From Apium graveolens (taxonomy: Eukaryota; Streptophyta; Magnoliopsida; Apiales; Apiaceae), in the NCBI RefSeq assembly GCF_009905375.1, contig NC_133652.1:16852850-16916849 (forward strand): a stretch of 64,000 nucleotides of DNA. The letters are read 5' to 3'. Positions 47,911-60,466 of this stretch are shown piece after piece. The position numbers were made by a program, and so were the translations under genes. The first letter of the stretch is position 1. Every line of letters starts with the position of its first letter. The notes beneath the pieces were generated by a model. It had not been told where the DNA came from, ran no database searches, and saw only the letters and a list, made by a program, of their open reading frames with translations.

Positions 47911-50900
47911 TGACTTGATATCAAAGGATAATGTCATCATTGAAGAGGTTGCCCTAGTGGATGGACTCAAGCATAATTTATTGAGTATTAGCCAGCTTTG
48001 TGATAGGGGCAACTCAGTCATTTTTAATTCAAAAGCCTGTGTTGTGACCAACAAAAAGAGCAACAAAGTGGTTCTCACTGGAGTGAGAAAAGGGAATGTA
48101 TACTTAGCTGATTTGAACTCATCAAATTCAGAATCAGTAACTTGTCTTCTCAGTAAAGCAAGTCAAGATGAAAGTTGGTTATGGCACAAGAAGCTGTCTC
48201 ATCTAAACTTCAAGACCATGAATGAGCTTGTCAAGAAAAAGAATTGGTTAGAGGTATTCCTCAAGTGGAGTTTTCTAATGATGGACTGTGTGATGTTTGT
48301 CAGAAAGGAAAGCAGATCAGAGCATCATTCAGAAAGAAGCTTGATTCAACAATTGAAGAACCTCTGCAATTGCTCCACATGGATTTGTTTGGACCAGTCA
48401 ATGTGTTGTCCGTCTCAAGGAAAAGATTTTTCCTAGTAATTGTAGATGATTTCTCAAAATTCTCCTGGACATATTTCCTAAAGTCTAAAGATGAGGCTAG
48501 TGAAATCATCATCAATCACATAAGACAGTTCAACAATCATCCTGATTTCAAAGTTAGAAGTATCAGGAGTGGCAATGGAACTGAGTTCAAAAATTATGTT
48601 ATGAGAGCATTTTGTGAAGAGAATGGGATTATGCATGAGTTTTCAGCATCATGAACTCCACAACAAAATGGAGTAGTGGAAAGAAAGAATAGATCACATA
48701 TTGAAGCTGCAAGGACAATGCTTGAAGATTCAAAATTACCAACATATTTTTGGGATGAAGCTATAAGTACTGCATGCTACACTCAGAATATTTCTTTGGT
48801 TAATCAAGCAAAGTGTATGACACCCTACCAATTGTTCAAGAACAAGAATCCATATTGCAAATGTTATATCTTGAGAAATTAAACTGATTAAATTGCAAAG
48901 TTTGATGCTAAAGCAGGTGAAGGGATTTTTGTTGGATATGTTGTTGGTATAGCATATAGAGTCTACAATCTAAAAACCAACATTGTTATGGAATCAATAC
49001 ATGTTGTGTTTGATGATAAGAAGATTGAAGGATTGCAAGATGGAGATTACCATGAGAGCCTCAAATTTGATAATGTGGAGATGGTTAGTGATGATAGTGA
49101 TGATGAAAGTGATCATGAAATAATGACAAAGGATATTGCAGAAAAATCTACTACTAATGAAGCACAAAATTCAACATCTGTCGAGTTACAAAATACTTCA
49201 TCTGTCGGGAGACAATCTGTTTTATCCGTCGGGAGACAATCAGCTACATCCGTCGGAACTCAAAATACACCATCCGTCGGGTCATCAAAAGAAGCTGAAA
49301 GTCAGAATAGATCACTCACAAAAAGTTCCCCTTTCTCAAATCAAAGATCCATAAACTCAGGGGGAGTTTCTAATAATCAAAACTCAATCACACATCAAGA
49401 TAACAATGAGGCCTCTTCATCTAGAACTAATTTTCCTCAACAAAGAAAATGGACAAAGGATCACCCCTTTGAGCTCATCATTGGTGATGTATCTTCTAGA
49501 GTTCAAACAAGGAGAGCAACTCAAGAAGAATGTCTATATAGCAGCTTCCTATCTAAGGAAGAACCAAAGAAGGTAGAAGAAGCTCTGTTAGATCCTGATT
49601 GGATTTTAGCTATGCAGGAGGAGCTAAACCAATTTGAAAGGAATAAAGTATGGAAGCTGGTACCCAAGCCTAAAGGAAAGAATCCAATAGACACCAAATG
49701 GGTATTCAGAAACAAGATGGATGAAAATGGCATAGTAGTCAGGAACAAAGCTAGATTGGTTGCTAAGGGCTGTTGTCAACAAGAAGGAATCGATTTTGAT
49801 GAAACCTTTGCTCCTGTTAAAAGACTTGAAGCCATCAGAATTTTCTTAGCCTATGCAGCCCATGCCAATTTCAAGGTCTATCAAATGGATGTCAAGAGTG
49901 CTTTTCTAAATGGATATTTGGAGGAGGAAGTCTATGTGAGTCAGCCTCCTGGTTTTGAAGACCCAAATTTCCCAAATCATGTCTACTATCTTTTGAAAGC
50001 ACTCTATGGACTGAATCAAGCACCTAGAGCCTGGTATAACACTTTATCAAAGTTCCTTTTGAAAAATCACTTCAAAAAAGGTACTGTGGATAAAACTTTA
50101 TTCTTTAGAAATATTAATGGTTGTAGTATACTTGTTCAAATCTATGTAGATTATATTATATTTGGCTCTACAGATGAAAAACTTTGCAAAAAGTTTGCCA
50201 AATTGATGCAGAGTAAGTATGAAATGAGCATGATGGGAGAACTAACTTACTTTCTTGGTTTAAAATTTAAGCAAGTTAGTGATTGAATATTCATTAGTCA
50301 AACTAAATATATTCATGATCTTTTAAAGAAGTTTGATCTAATGGATTGCACATCTGCAAAAACTCCCATGACCACTGCAACTAAACTTGAATGAAACACT
50401 GCAGAAAAGTATGTGGATATTTCAAGTTATAGGGGCATGGTTGGTTCACTTATGTACTTAACAGCTAGTAGGCCAGATATAATGTTTGCTACTTGTCTTT
50501 GTGTTAGATTTCAAGCTGATCCTAGAGAATCTCATTTAGTAGCTATTAAGAGAATTTTCAGATATCTCAAGGGAACACCAAAACTTGGCATTTGGTACCC
50601 TAGAGGTTCTGGTTTTGATCTAACTGGTTATTCAGATACAAATTATGCAGGTTGTAAAATAGACAGAAAAAGCACAACAGGAAACTGTCAGTTTCTAGGA
50701 AACAAGCTTGTGTCCTGGTTCAGTAAAAAGCAAAATTCAGTTTCTAGTTCTATAGCTGAAGCTGAATATATTATTGCTGGTAGTTGCTGTGCACAGATTC
50801 TATGGATGAAAAACCAATTGTTGGACTATGGTCTACAAGTGGATAGGATTCCTATTTTATGTGATAACACAAGTGCAATTGCCATAACTGAAAATCCAGT

Positions 50901-51087
50901 ACAACATTCAAGAACAAAGCACATAGACATCAAGTACCACTTCATAAGGGAACATGTGATGATTGGTACCGTGGAACTGCATTTTGTTCCAAGTGAAAAA
51001 CAGCTTGTAGACATATTTACCAAGCCACTGGATAAATCCACCTTCTCAAGGTTGGTAAGTGAGTTAGGTATGCTTAATTATTCTTGA
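47911..51087 (+). pseudogene. SIRE-B pol: integrase, reverse transcriptase, RNase H; protease missing
   Basis: No Asp-Ser/Thr-Gly protease motif is found; coding jumps from the gag tail to the pre-integrase region (LVDGLKHNLLSISQL). The integrase His/Cys finger is seen as HKKLSH and CDVCQKG, with one frameshift between. The core has the first Asp (HMDLFGP), Gly in place of the second (RSGNGTEF), and the Glu (VVERKNR). A linker (49140-49300) repeats Ser-Val-Gly from the CCGACGGAT motif. RT spans about 49620-50250, with YVDY in place of the YxDD catalytic pair. RNase H (50590-51040) keeps its Asp, Glu, Asp. Stops at about 48652, 48880, 50284 and 50391 also break it. Confidence 0.88.
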
Positions 51088-51180
51088 ATCATTTCAGATA
51101 TTTTGCAAGTTGTAATGCAGCCAGAAATTTAATCAATTTTTCAGTTTTGGATGAAATTTTGGCTAAGTCAAAATTTACAT

Positions 51181-51497
51181 CCCGACGGATGATCATTATC
51201 CATCGAGTTCGATCATCCGTCGGAATACAATTTGTTAATAAAATTAATTATTTTTCTGGAATATTTTATAATTCGATGGATAACTGATTTATCCTCATCC
51301 GTCGAATTGTCTCAATCCTAGCCGTTAATTCTCTGAACATTATCCATCGAGTATACTTACAGTTTGTAAGCATAACACGAAGGATAAGTGATAGAATTTT
51401 TACAGTTTATTTTTAAACGGCTATTTTGGGCAATTTTTATTGGTCACTTTATTTTACTTTATTATTTTTGACAGTTATTTTCTGAGATAGTATAAAA
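51181..51497 (+). promoter_or_regulatory. Candidate internal promoter of SIRE-B (motif array plus TATA box)
   Basis: Between pol stop (51087) and the downstream ORF (51604) lie CCGACGGATGATC (51182), TCATCCGTCGG (51213), TCATCCGTCGAATT (51296) and several diverged copies up to about 51390. A TATA box TATAAAA (51491-51497) follows, then a 106-bp leader rich in CT near the ATG. The same order (motif array, then TATA about 150-300 bp later) occurs in the SIRE-B LTR. Confidence 0.5.
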
Positions 51498-51603
51498 CAA
51501 TTTCACTTTTATTCATTTCTTTTATCATTCTCAAGATTCAATTGCTCTAATTTCTTTCTTCTCAAAAGCAAACTCTCTCTCTGCAAATTCCAAATCTCTA
51601 ACA

Positions 51604-54504
51604 ATGGCACCTGTAGTGAAAATCATGTCTCAAACTGGTTATATCTATGAGAAAAACAACTTCTCAGCTTTGGTGAACAATGAGATTCAACAGTCTGGTG
51701 ACTATCACAAAATGATGGATTTTGTGAAGAACTGCAAACTCAACTATGCATGCTGGAATCACCCACCATTTACTGTGAGGTTGTTGAAGATATATGGACA
51801 ACTGCAGTGTACAAATCAACAGACAAAAACATCACATTCACTTTGAAAGGTGAGCAGTTTTGCATAAATAGTGATGTTATTAAAGCATGCTTCAAGATTC
51901 CTGATAATATTGTAACTGCCTCACACACAGACTCTGACATTGTTGATATGCTTAATTCCATGGGCTATGCACTCAGTACTTCTAAATTAAGTGAAATTAG
52001 GAAGTTGGGTCTTAGGAAAGAATAGAGTTATTTGTGTGATGTAGTAACTAAGGTATTTTCTGGTAAAATTAGTAACTTTGATTCTATAAACATTTCTATG
52101 CTTAACATGCTTTACATGCTAGTTAATGATAAATACTTCAACTTCAGTGATTTAATTTTGTTTGAGTTAGGCTTTAAGTTAGGAGAGGTCAATAAGAGAG
52201 GTAGAAGTATCTATTATGCTAGATTTTTTATGATGCTTGCTAACCATCTTGTTGAGGAAATTATAATTGAGAACCCAACCAACAAGCTGAATTATTGGGT
52301 TCAAGAAAGAAGGATAATTGCAGATTTAAATAGAGCAAACCATCACAAGGAGATTCTCTTGTTTTACTTTCCAGTAATGGAGGGACCTCAGGTAAGTGAG
52401 GTAATTTCTTCTGTCTCCACTCTTCCAACCTCACAATTTTTTTTGCTTTCTAGTGTAGCTATGGCAACTATGTCAATGACCCAACAGTTGCCTACCCAAG
52501 CTACCAAACCAACAAAAGTTTCAAAATCCAAAACTAAGAAAGCCCCCTCTGATTTCTTTCAAAAAAATTAATTGTAAAAACCACCAAACCTAAAGAGGGG
52601 AGTGTGAAAGTGGGTAAGAAAGGTGAGGGACAGGGTGAAAATCAAAGAAGCCCTAATAATAAGGATGGAGTGGTGAGAGATTCCCAGCCTAGCCACACTG
52701 TAGTTTCTCAACAAATTGCAGTGCTTAATAAGGATTCTAGCTCATTTCTGGTTTCATCCTCCCAAAAGGATGTTACCATTGAAACAAGCTCTCAACCAAG
52801 AGCACATGCCAAAAGGGTAAGGGACACAAGCTCACCCCAAACTTATACTAGAAAGAAGAAACCAAAAAAAATTGGGGATGCACAGGGTTCACACACTGTG
52901 CAAACTAGTGTTAAAGACACAATCACTGCACCTTCTCAAAATCAGGTTGATGTGGCTCCAATAAATATGGAGTCACAACCAAAATCTCTAATAATTGAAG
53001 CACCTGATACACCAAACTCTCCCACACATTCATTAGATATTGACATGATAAACACATCACTTCCAAATTCTCAATCTTTAACTCTCTTGGAGAAGCCAAA
53101 AATCCAAGCAAGTGAGCATCATCTTCTAGATGATTTATTGGCTCACTTGCCATTTCTTTCTGAGACTGTTGAGATATATGTGCCAAAATTTTCATCAATC
53201 TGCACAGAGTCCACAATAGTCTCCACTCCAAACTCAATTATTTCTTTTATCCCGATGGATATCTTTCATTCGTCGAGTAGTGATTGTATCTCGACGGATA
53301 AGCTTAACAGCAGTCATCCGTCGGATAGTCTAACTGCTAACCCGATGGATATTCCTCATCCATCGGGTGTCTCTGCACAGCTTCAAATTTCATCAATTAT
53401 TATAAGTGCAGAAGACTTGGTAGTAGTGCAATCACTCCTAGGACTGAGGGAAGGGGGTGATTTGAGTAAGAGTTTGGGTTGCTCCCAGGAAAAAGAAGAG
53501 GAAAAGAGTGATCTACTGCAGTCCATTTCTTCAGGACTGGTAAAAGTGAGTGAGAGGAGTCCCACCTTAGATGGTGAAGGTGAGGGTGTGAGGGTGGGGA
53601 GCCAATGTGAGACCTTGATGCAAGAAAAGAGAGATAATGAGAGAAATGCAGGTATAGGAGATGTAAGGGTGGATGTCATTGCAAGTGAGTTAATGAATGT
53701 CCAGGATGCAAACAGGGAGGGACTATTTCAGCAAAGTCAAGCTGTTATAGATTCTACCTCCCCGGATGCTGAGACATTTACTCACCATGTTCCAGCATAC
53801 CAACTTCTAGCTGGACAGAACAATGATAATGTAGAAAGGATGTTAAATTTGGTGCACACCACACAGTCTATGCAAAGAGCAAAGGATGCAATCATAACTC
53901 TGCCCTCTACAGCTGGTGATATTGACTATGAGACTGGTGGTTCAGAAGATTTCTTTGGCGGTGAGGATGCAGAAAGTGAAGAAGGGCCATTGGACATAGG
54001 GGGAGAAGTAGGCCCTAGTTCCAAATGAGGCATGCCATCATGGGCCTTCTCAAAGCAATGTGATGAACAACATTTCAAGACAACACTCATCCAACTTATC
54101 AGTCAAACACACTCTGCTCTTCAATCAACAACAAATGCCAACACCAAGAAGCTTATGCAAGCACATCTTGCTTCTCTTCAATTGCAACAAATCCAAGGTT
54201 TTCAACATACTCAGGATGTCACTTCTATCAAAGGTGAAATTGATCAAATGAAGAGGAACATTTCTGACAGATTGGATTCTAAACTTCCAGAAGCTACAAT
54301 GCTTGACATTAATAGACAACTCAGGAAGAATTCTGATCTTGCCATAAATATAAATTCATTGAATACCAGAATGACAACAATGAAAGCCTCTCTAACAGCA
54401 ATTCATCTCCACCAAGCACAACAAACAGACTTGCTTCAAAGGCTAGTGGCATCACAAACCTCCCCTTCTACTCAACTTGCTGATAACAAAAAGGGGGGGA
54501 AAGA
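51604..54504 (+). pseudogene. SIRE-B downstream (env-position) ORF, N-terminal part
   Basis: Begins MAPVVKIMSQTGY at 51604. A shift near 51780, a stop at 52023, a shift in an A-run near 52565 and a stop at 54026 break it. The first 300 residues form a globular domain (NFSDLILFELGFKLGEVNK, YYARFFMMLANHL) resembling uncharacterised plant transposon-associated proteins. A long Ser/Thr-rich linker follows, with CCGACGGAT-type motifs at 53250-53365. Then comes a coiled coil (54060-54450). No signal peptide or membrane anchor was seen, so calling it an envelope protein is not supported. It is interrupted at 54504 by a solo LTR. Confidence 0.7.
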
Positions 54505-57500
54505 TGTGGCGGCCTCAACCCCGGGGTCAGGAGTTGATGTCATCAACAACAATAATAAAAATCATAACTATTAATAATACATAACTACGACCCCTTTACC
54601 AAGACCTTTTCCAGGTTTAAGTATGATTCAGGTTACCACTAACACAACTCAAATTACCTAACACAATCCTGACCACTAATTTATTGTAGCAACTCAACAG
54701 ACCTCATTTGGTCTGAACACAACTACCTCAGAGGAGCCTGACACGAAAGGAGCTAAAACTCTGCCCTGACTACCGCACAAGAATCTCCTAAGCATCTGCA
54801 ATACATACAAAATATTCTGCAAGGGTGAGCAATTACTTGCTCAGCAGCACCACTATATGAATAACGAGTAAAACAGTTTAAAGTAAAGCAATTATAGGAA
54901 CAGAATCCACAACTTGCTTAGAAAACAAGTAAACATTCATAAATTGGATATCAAAACTAGCATGCTCTGTAAAACAACAACATCGGTAGTGTGTTGTGCA
55001 TAAATACCAGAGAATAATTCTAGCATGCCATTTTCATTTCCAAATCCGCTATATCAACTACTCATGCCCTTACGGGAATCACACAAAACCAAATCAGATA
55101 TGTAGCGGATATGTGAAGACAGCTGATCAGGCTATCAACACCAGACGGCTCCAACTGCCATCTTATTCACCTGTTCCGGAACTCAGAGACTAGTTAGGTC
55201 TCTGACCTGCTGGACTAATCGGTTATACAATGCGCGCAACCGAATTAGCCTCTTACGCTACCTCAATAGGCCTACTCTGGCCCCATCGCATCCCATATCT
55301 GATCGTTTTATCCAGTTTTCAAAATCACTTTTACCTATCTCTTTTCAAAATCAATTCTGTCATAGCACACTATTCAAATTCTCTTTTTATTTAAATCATG
55401 TTTAGAGATAGGTGTTTTCAGAAGTTACTTTTCCCCAAAACATAATTTTAAATAACATTTCAAATACGGGGGATACGTAACTTAAAACGTTTCTGTTCCA
55501 TTACGAAAGTAAAACATTTAGTTATTCATACGTACTGAACCATAAAAGAATGGTCAGGGGTACTTGCCTTGCAGAGCGTTACGACTATCACTGACTGTTT
55601 CTGATAAACTTGAACGTTCGGGCTCTCATGGAAAAATGAATGTCTCACTAGAAGGCATCTCTGCTTCGCCGCAATCTATCTCAAGATAGTATCCAAGACT
55701 CTCAGGGTTCTTTGCTTGGAACCTCGAGGCACTTGCCGACTGATCACTAGATTATCTTAATTCGATATCAATTCCTGAGTCCTTCGACCAGAACCTACAG
55801 AGTCGAAATACCCTAGATTAGACGTCTAGGTATGCTTGACATATCCTCAATAACACATCTACCCATTCGATATCAAACCCGACTCATAATTATATACATT
55901 ATAATAACACACACAACAATTAGGGTTCACGTTTTCAAATTGGTTAAATGTTCGTTCTCGGAAAATACGTATACTCGTAATTTTACGAAATCAGGGTTAT
56001 TGGGTTTTGACAGAACGTCCATCTCAACATACAATCGGGTCTCACATAATATATATATATATATATATTTATACTCGTTCGACGTTCCGACAATTACAGG
56101 GTCTGTCCCGAATTTCCGAATTTAATTTCTAAAAATTCGGGCAGCACCTTCTCTGTTATCGGCCTACCCGTCGAACAACTCGACGTCAAATCACAACAAC
56201 AAATCCACAATTAATCCAAATGCGATTCCCAACCTCCGATTCAACTCAATCAAAATTCCACACAACTCCAAGTTTCAACTTAAGTACACTTATTAATTAT
56301 TATTCGTGTTTCATATTTGTTTATTTTAAAATATTATGACTCAGAATAATTCATCACGGTCCACCGTCGGCTCGCCGAGGCTCATCGCCGACGGCGGAAA
56401 AATTTATTGGTGCCCGATATTATTCGGGTTTCCAAATAAACTTCACCAATTAATTCTCGAATAATGAAAATAATAGTTCGAATAACCAATAAAATTTATT
56501 CGAATTTTCCAAAATAATTTGGAATAAATAATATAGTAATTATCGAATCATTTTCATCATAAATCAGTGAAAAAGAAAACCTGAAATTCGAACCAACCTC
56601 CAGCTCACGCACTCGCGCGTGGCCGGAAAGTAAGAATCAAACAACAATCGGAAAAACCGAAGGCGGCCAAACACAGAACATCGACCAGAGCAGCACGACA
56701 ACAACGCACACAATACACACGCGTATACACCACATACGCCACCATTTCAGCCGGAAATCGAAGGAAGGCGACGATGGAATCGAAAAGACAGGCGGCGCAA
56801 CTTACCGGAGAGACAAGGAAGAACCACAGGGGGATAACGGGAAAGAATAACAGAAAAAGAAAAAGAAATGGATCTTGTATCCGATCGATTCAGCCCCCCC
56901 TGCGCGAATGTAAATATATGTATATATTCCTGTGTTTTTGTTTCAATACAGCAGAAATTAGCCAATCAGCAAATGCCACACTTCTGCTTATTTCACCATC
57001 TTTTGACACGTTATATTTGAAGATAGATACGAAAATTTAAAGGTCTGACTTGCCCCAAAATTCAAAATTATCGGCTGAGGCGCCCTTGTAAACAATTTCG
57101 GAAAATTACGAAATTAGTCTTAAAATGTCACAAATATCCCGAAGTTTATAAAAACATAAATTCCGAAATTTTAAAATAATTTTTAAAACGCACTTTATAC
57201 CCGCTTTTTAACAAATAACGAAACGACGCGCGGGTGAAACTAACTCCGAAAATTTCCAAAATAATTTTAAAATTCTCAGAACATTAGGAACTTAATAAAA
57301 TACAAGTTTCATGATTTTTGAAGATTTCCATGATTAGATAGGGATTTTACAATAATACGTACTCAGAAAATTATTTAAAGATAAATAATTAATGAAATAT
57401 TGATTTCTCAATTTTATAAAGTCCCAAAAATAAATATTAAGATTATAAAGTCATAAAAACAACTTTAGAGATAATCCACATATTTAAACAAATAAACTTG

Positions 57501-57697
57501 TATTAAATCCACTTTTAAAAGTGAAAGCAATTCAATACAAGTCCGTAATTAATTACAAGAACGACCCTATGCCTCATAAATCACACATAAATAATAATCA
57601 AACAACACATAGTGGTCAAAACCAATACGCATATTTATTTATTTAATAATTTCCATAATTACACATTTAAATAATACAAAATACACGAGTCGCTATA
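54505..57697 (-). mobile_element. Solo LTR (about 3.2 kb) in the SIRE-B downstream ORF
   Basis: Ends TGTGGCGGCCTC and GAGTCGCTATA are imperfect inverted repeats, flanked by the 5-bp duplication AAAGA (54500-54504 and 57698-57702). No coding sequence is present. Removing it with one AAAGA makes the surrounding frame continuous, which fixes both ends. Length and palindromic ends suggest a long-LTR gypsy lineage such as Tekay/Del, by inference. A TATA-like stretch near 56915-56930 and a following GC-richer leader with splice-donor-like CCGGTAAGT favour the minus orientation. It has an AT microsatellite at about 56048-56069. Confidence 0.85.
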
Positions 57698-59395
57698 AAA
57701 GAAACCTCTTCTAAGGGAGAAAGCTCATTTGTCTTATTCAGTCAAGGGGAATCAAGAAGTGAGGGGGAGAAAAAAGTTCTCAATGTTCAAGTAAGTAAAG
57801 TAATTGTGCCCACATTTATTTTCACAAAGCCACCTGCTAAAGATAACATAGATCTAATCAAAGAAGCAGCAGCCAATTTGAGAGCAGCTGAGAAGAATCA
57901 ATTGAGTCCAATCAATTGGAAGAAAATTGATGAGAACATCCAGAAGATATTTGGCCCAACATAGAAGCCAAACAAAGTCTTCAATCATCACGCTAAAGTA
58001 ATAAAAATCTCTGTGAATGATATAAGTATGAACTATCTGGAAAGGGGTCAAACTTCCTGTGTCAAGTCTCCAAAAAAAGATCTCATCATGAAGGCCAAAT
58101 GGAACTATCCTGAGGGTTCAGACAAGAATCCTATGGATACAGCGTTTGAGACACCAAATCCAGATAAAAAGAAACTGTTGTCAAGATCTATTTCATTCTA
58201 TAAGGATCTAGCTGAATCAACATTAAAAAGAAGAATTGCCAAAATTTAGAGAAATAGTAAGGAGATTTGTGTGGTGGTTGGACACCCACTGTTTGTGGAA
58301 GCTAAGTAGGGAGAGAAAGAAAGAATTAGGCTAGAAAAGAAGCAAGTTGCTTTCGATTCTAAGAAACAAAAGCAAAAGAAAGAATAAGCTGCTATCTTGG
58401 CCAAGCTTCAAGTTATAAAAACCACAACGGAACCTCTTGTACAACCAAATGTAATCACTGAATCTAAGGATCTGAAAATGCAAGAAGAATCACAACAGAA
58501 AAAAAGGTTTAGATATAAACTTCATTCCAAGAGGAAAGTGAAATTTGATGAAGAGGAATTGGAAGATCAGTTTCCCAAAAAGCCTACAACTACAACTCAG
58601 ACATCAAAACCCTCAGTGGTATTTGAAGAATTCAAAGTGGTTGATCCAACAAGAAATATTCATGGTGAACCAATTATTGCCAAGGATGAGCCAGTAGACT
58701 GAGATAGTTTACCAATTCCTGAGCTAAATTTGCCCATCTTCAAGACAAAGACGACAAAGACTAGAGCCAGCAAGAAAGTGAAGTCTGTATCTCTCAAATC
58801 CAAAGCTCTAACCAAATACCAACCCACAGTCAACAAGAGAGATCTCATGTACATTTGTGATATCATGGAATTTTCAGACTTGAATCTCTACTTGAATGAA
58901 TTGGAAGAAGTGAGAGGAATTGATGCTTACAGACATCATCCTGAAAGACTGGTATTCAAATACAAGGGAGGGAAAGAGATGACATGACCTCTTCACATGA
59001 TTCTCCAAGAAAGCCAATTTGTTCTGATTAAAGTCTACTCATCTTTCAAGAAGAACTTTGGATACAATGTGACTGCAAGAAGAACAGTTCTAAAGAGGAT
59101 TGAGGAACTAAGGAGTATTAGAGCCAAATATGCACTTCCAAATACTCTATACATTCCCTTTACATGAAAGAGAGTGCATCTAAGGCCCTATTGGCTGATG
59201 GAGTTCATAGAAGACAAAGGTGTCAGAAGATTCTTCAGAATGGAGGACCAACTGAGTATCTCTAGCAATGGGACTCTTTTGGAAATGCAGGAAATGCTAA
59301 ATCTCTCAGAAGCTTATGAACTAGAATTCCAAAGACAACTTCAGAATCAAATTGAAGAAAACAACATAAGGTTTGGGAAGAAATCCAGACAATAA
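57698..59395 (+). pseudogene. SIRE-B downstream ORF, C-terminal part
   Basis: Continues the frame after the solo LTR up to a TAG at about 57961, then in pieces to 59395. It aligns with SIRE-A 2-1286: Lys-rich central region (58320-58560), the HGEPIIAKDEPVD block (58663-58701), SDLNLYLNELEE (58880), and the terminal domain with GTLLEMQEMLNLSE (59270). Several stops replace Trp codons that SIRE-A keeps (for example 58700 and 58987). Hydrophilic throughout; function unknown. Confidence 0.7.
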
Positions 59396-59601
59396 AGGAA
59401 ATAGATCTATCTGCTCAGACTAGAGGAGCATCTTGATAACAATTGTGAGCAATTTCTTTGTGTACTTTGCATTGTTCAACTTTCGGCAATATTGTAGCAC
59501 TTATTAGTTTTATCTACTATTTTTCAATCTGTATTTTCTTTTTGGGTGTTTTGTTATCATCAAGTTTCTCTTAATTTATGGCTACAATTCCAGTAGACGT
59601 A

Positions 59602-59614
59602 AATTAGGGAAGAT
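59602..59614 (+). promoter_or_regulatory. Polypurine tract of SIRE-B, degraded
   Basis: AATTAGGGAAGAT precedes the 3' LTR; SIRE-A has AATTGGGGGAGAT at the same place. Confidence 0.7.
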
Positions 59615-60423
59615 TGTTATGAATATGTTATGTACTTGATGATAAGCTAAACAAAATACCTTAGTAGATTTAACTTAGTGAATTTTGTAGCACCCAACGG
59701 ATGATGAATTATAGTCCCGACGGATGATTCAATATAGTCCCAACGGATGACTAATTGATAACCATCGTGTGAGTAGCTAATGTAATAATAAGTCATGTAG
59801 CACATTTCTGCAAACAACTTTGTATAGTTTATGTAGTAGCTTATGAGTCATGGAGACTACTAGTAGATGTGCAGAATAGGTTGATTAAATGTAAATATAA
59901 GATGTCTTGTAATTCTGCACAAATGAAATGGAGTCAAGTGATAACTGGCTACCCGGCGGATGATTAACAAAGCTACCCGACGGATGATCAACAAGGCAAC
60001 CCGGCAGATAACAAGCATGTACCCGACGGATGATCAATTCAAACATCTGTTAATAATGACAATAGAGTCACATGCGTTGGGTGTTTACAAAAGGAATGTA
60101 GCAACCTGTTTAGCAGGAAAATAAGATTAAAGAAGCATTACCATTTTCATGCAAGCTATGAAGGTTTTCAAAGATGTTGGAATAGAGTAATGAAGTAGCA
60201 TAGAGTTAGACTTGATAGTTTTATTTTATTATCTTATTTTTTTGCTATGTAAACTTGGTGATATATAAACCAAGTGCGGCAAGTAGAACAACAACTAACT
60301 AGACTAAGAAAATACATTCTCAGAGAAACATTTGTAAGCTGTATCTTTTAGCATTTATCTGCAAGTTTTAGTTGTTCATAACTGTAAGCAGCTGTGAGCT
60401 TATTTGAGCCATACAGAGTTCTC

Positions 60424-60466
<43 letters not shown>

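Noticed and set aside
47500..48078. 192-codon minus-strand ORF
   Set aside because: Antisense shadow of SIRE-B gag/pol.
52392..52453. Intron-like CAG/GTAAGT...TTTCTAG interval in the SIRE-B downstream ORF
   Set aside because: The reading frame is open straight through, and the downstream protein-like composition continues in the unspliced frame; removing 62 nt leads to an early stop near 52532.
51604..59395. Calling the downstream ORF a true envelope gene
   Set aside because: No signal peptide, membrane-spanning segment or glycoprotein-like cysteines were seen; only the position matches env.
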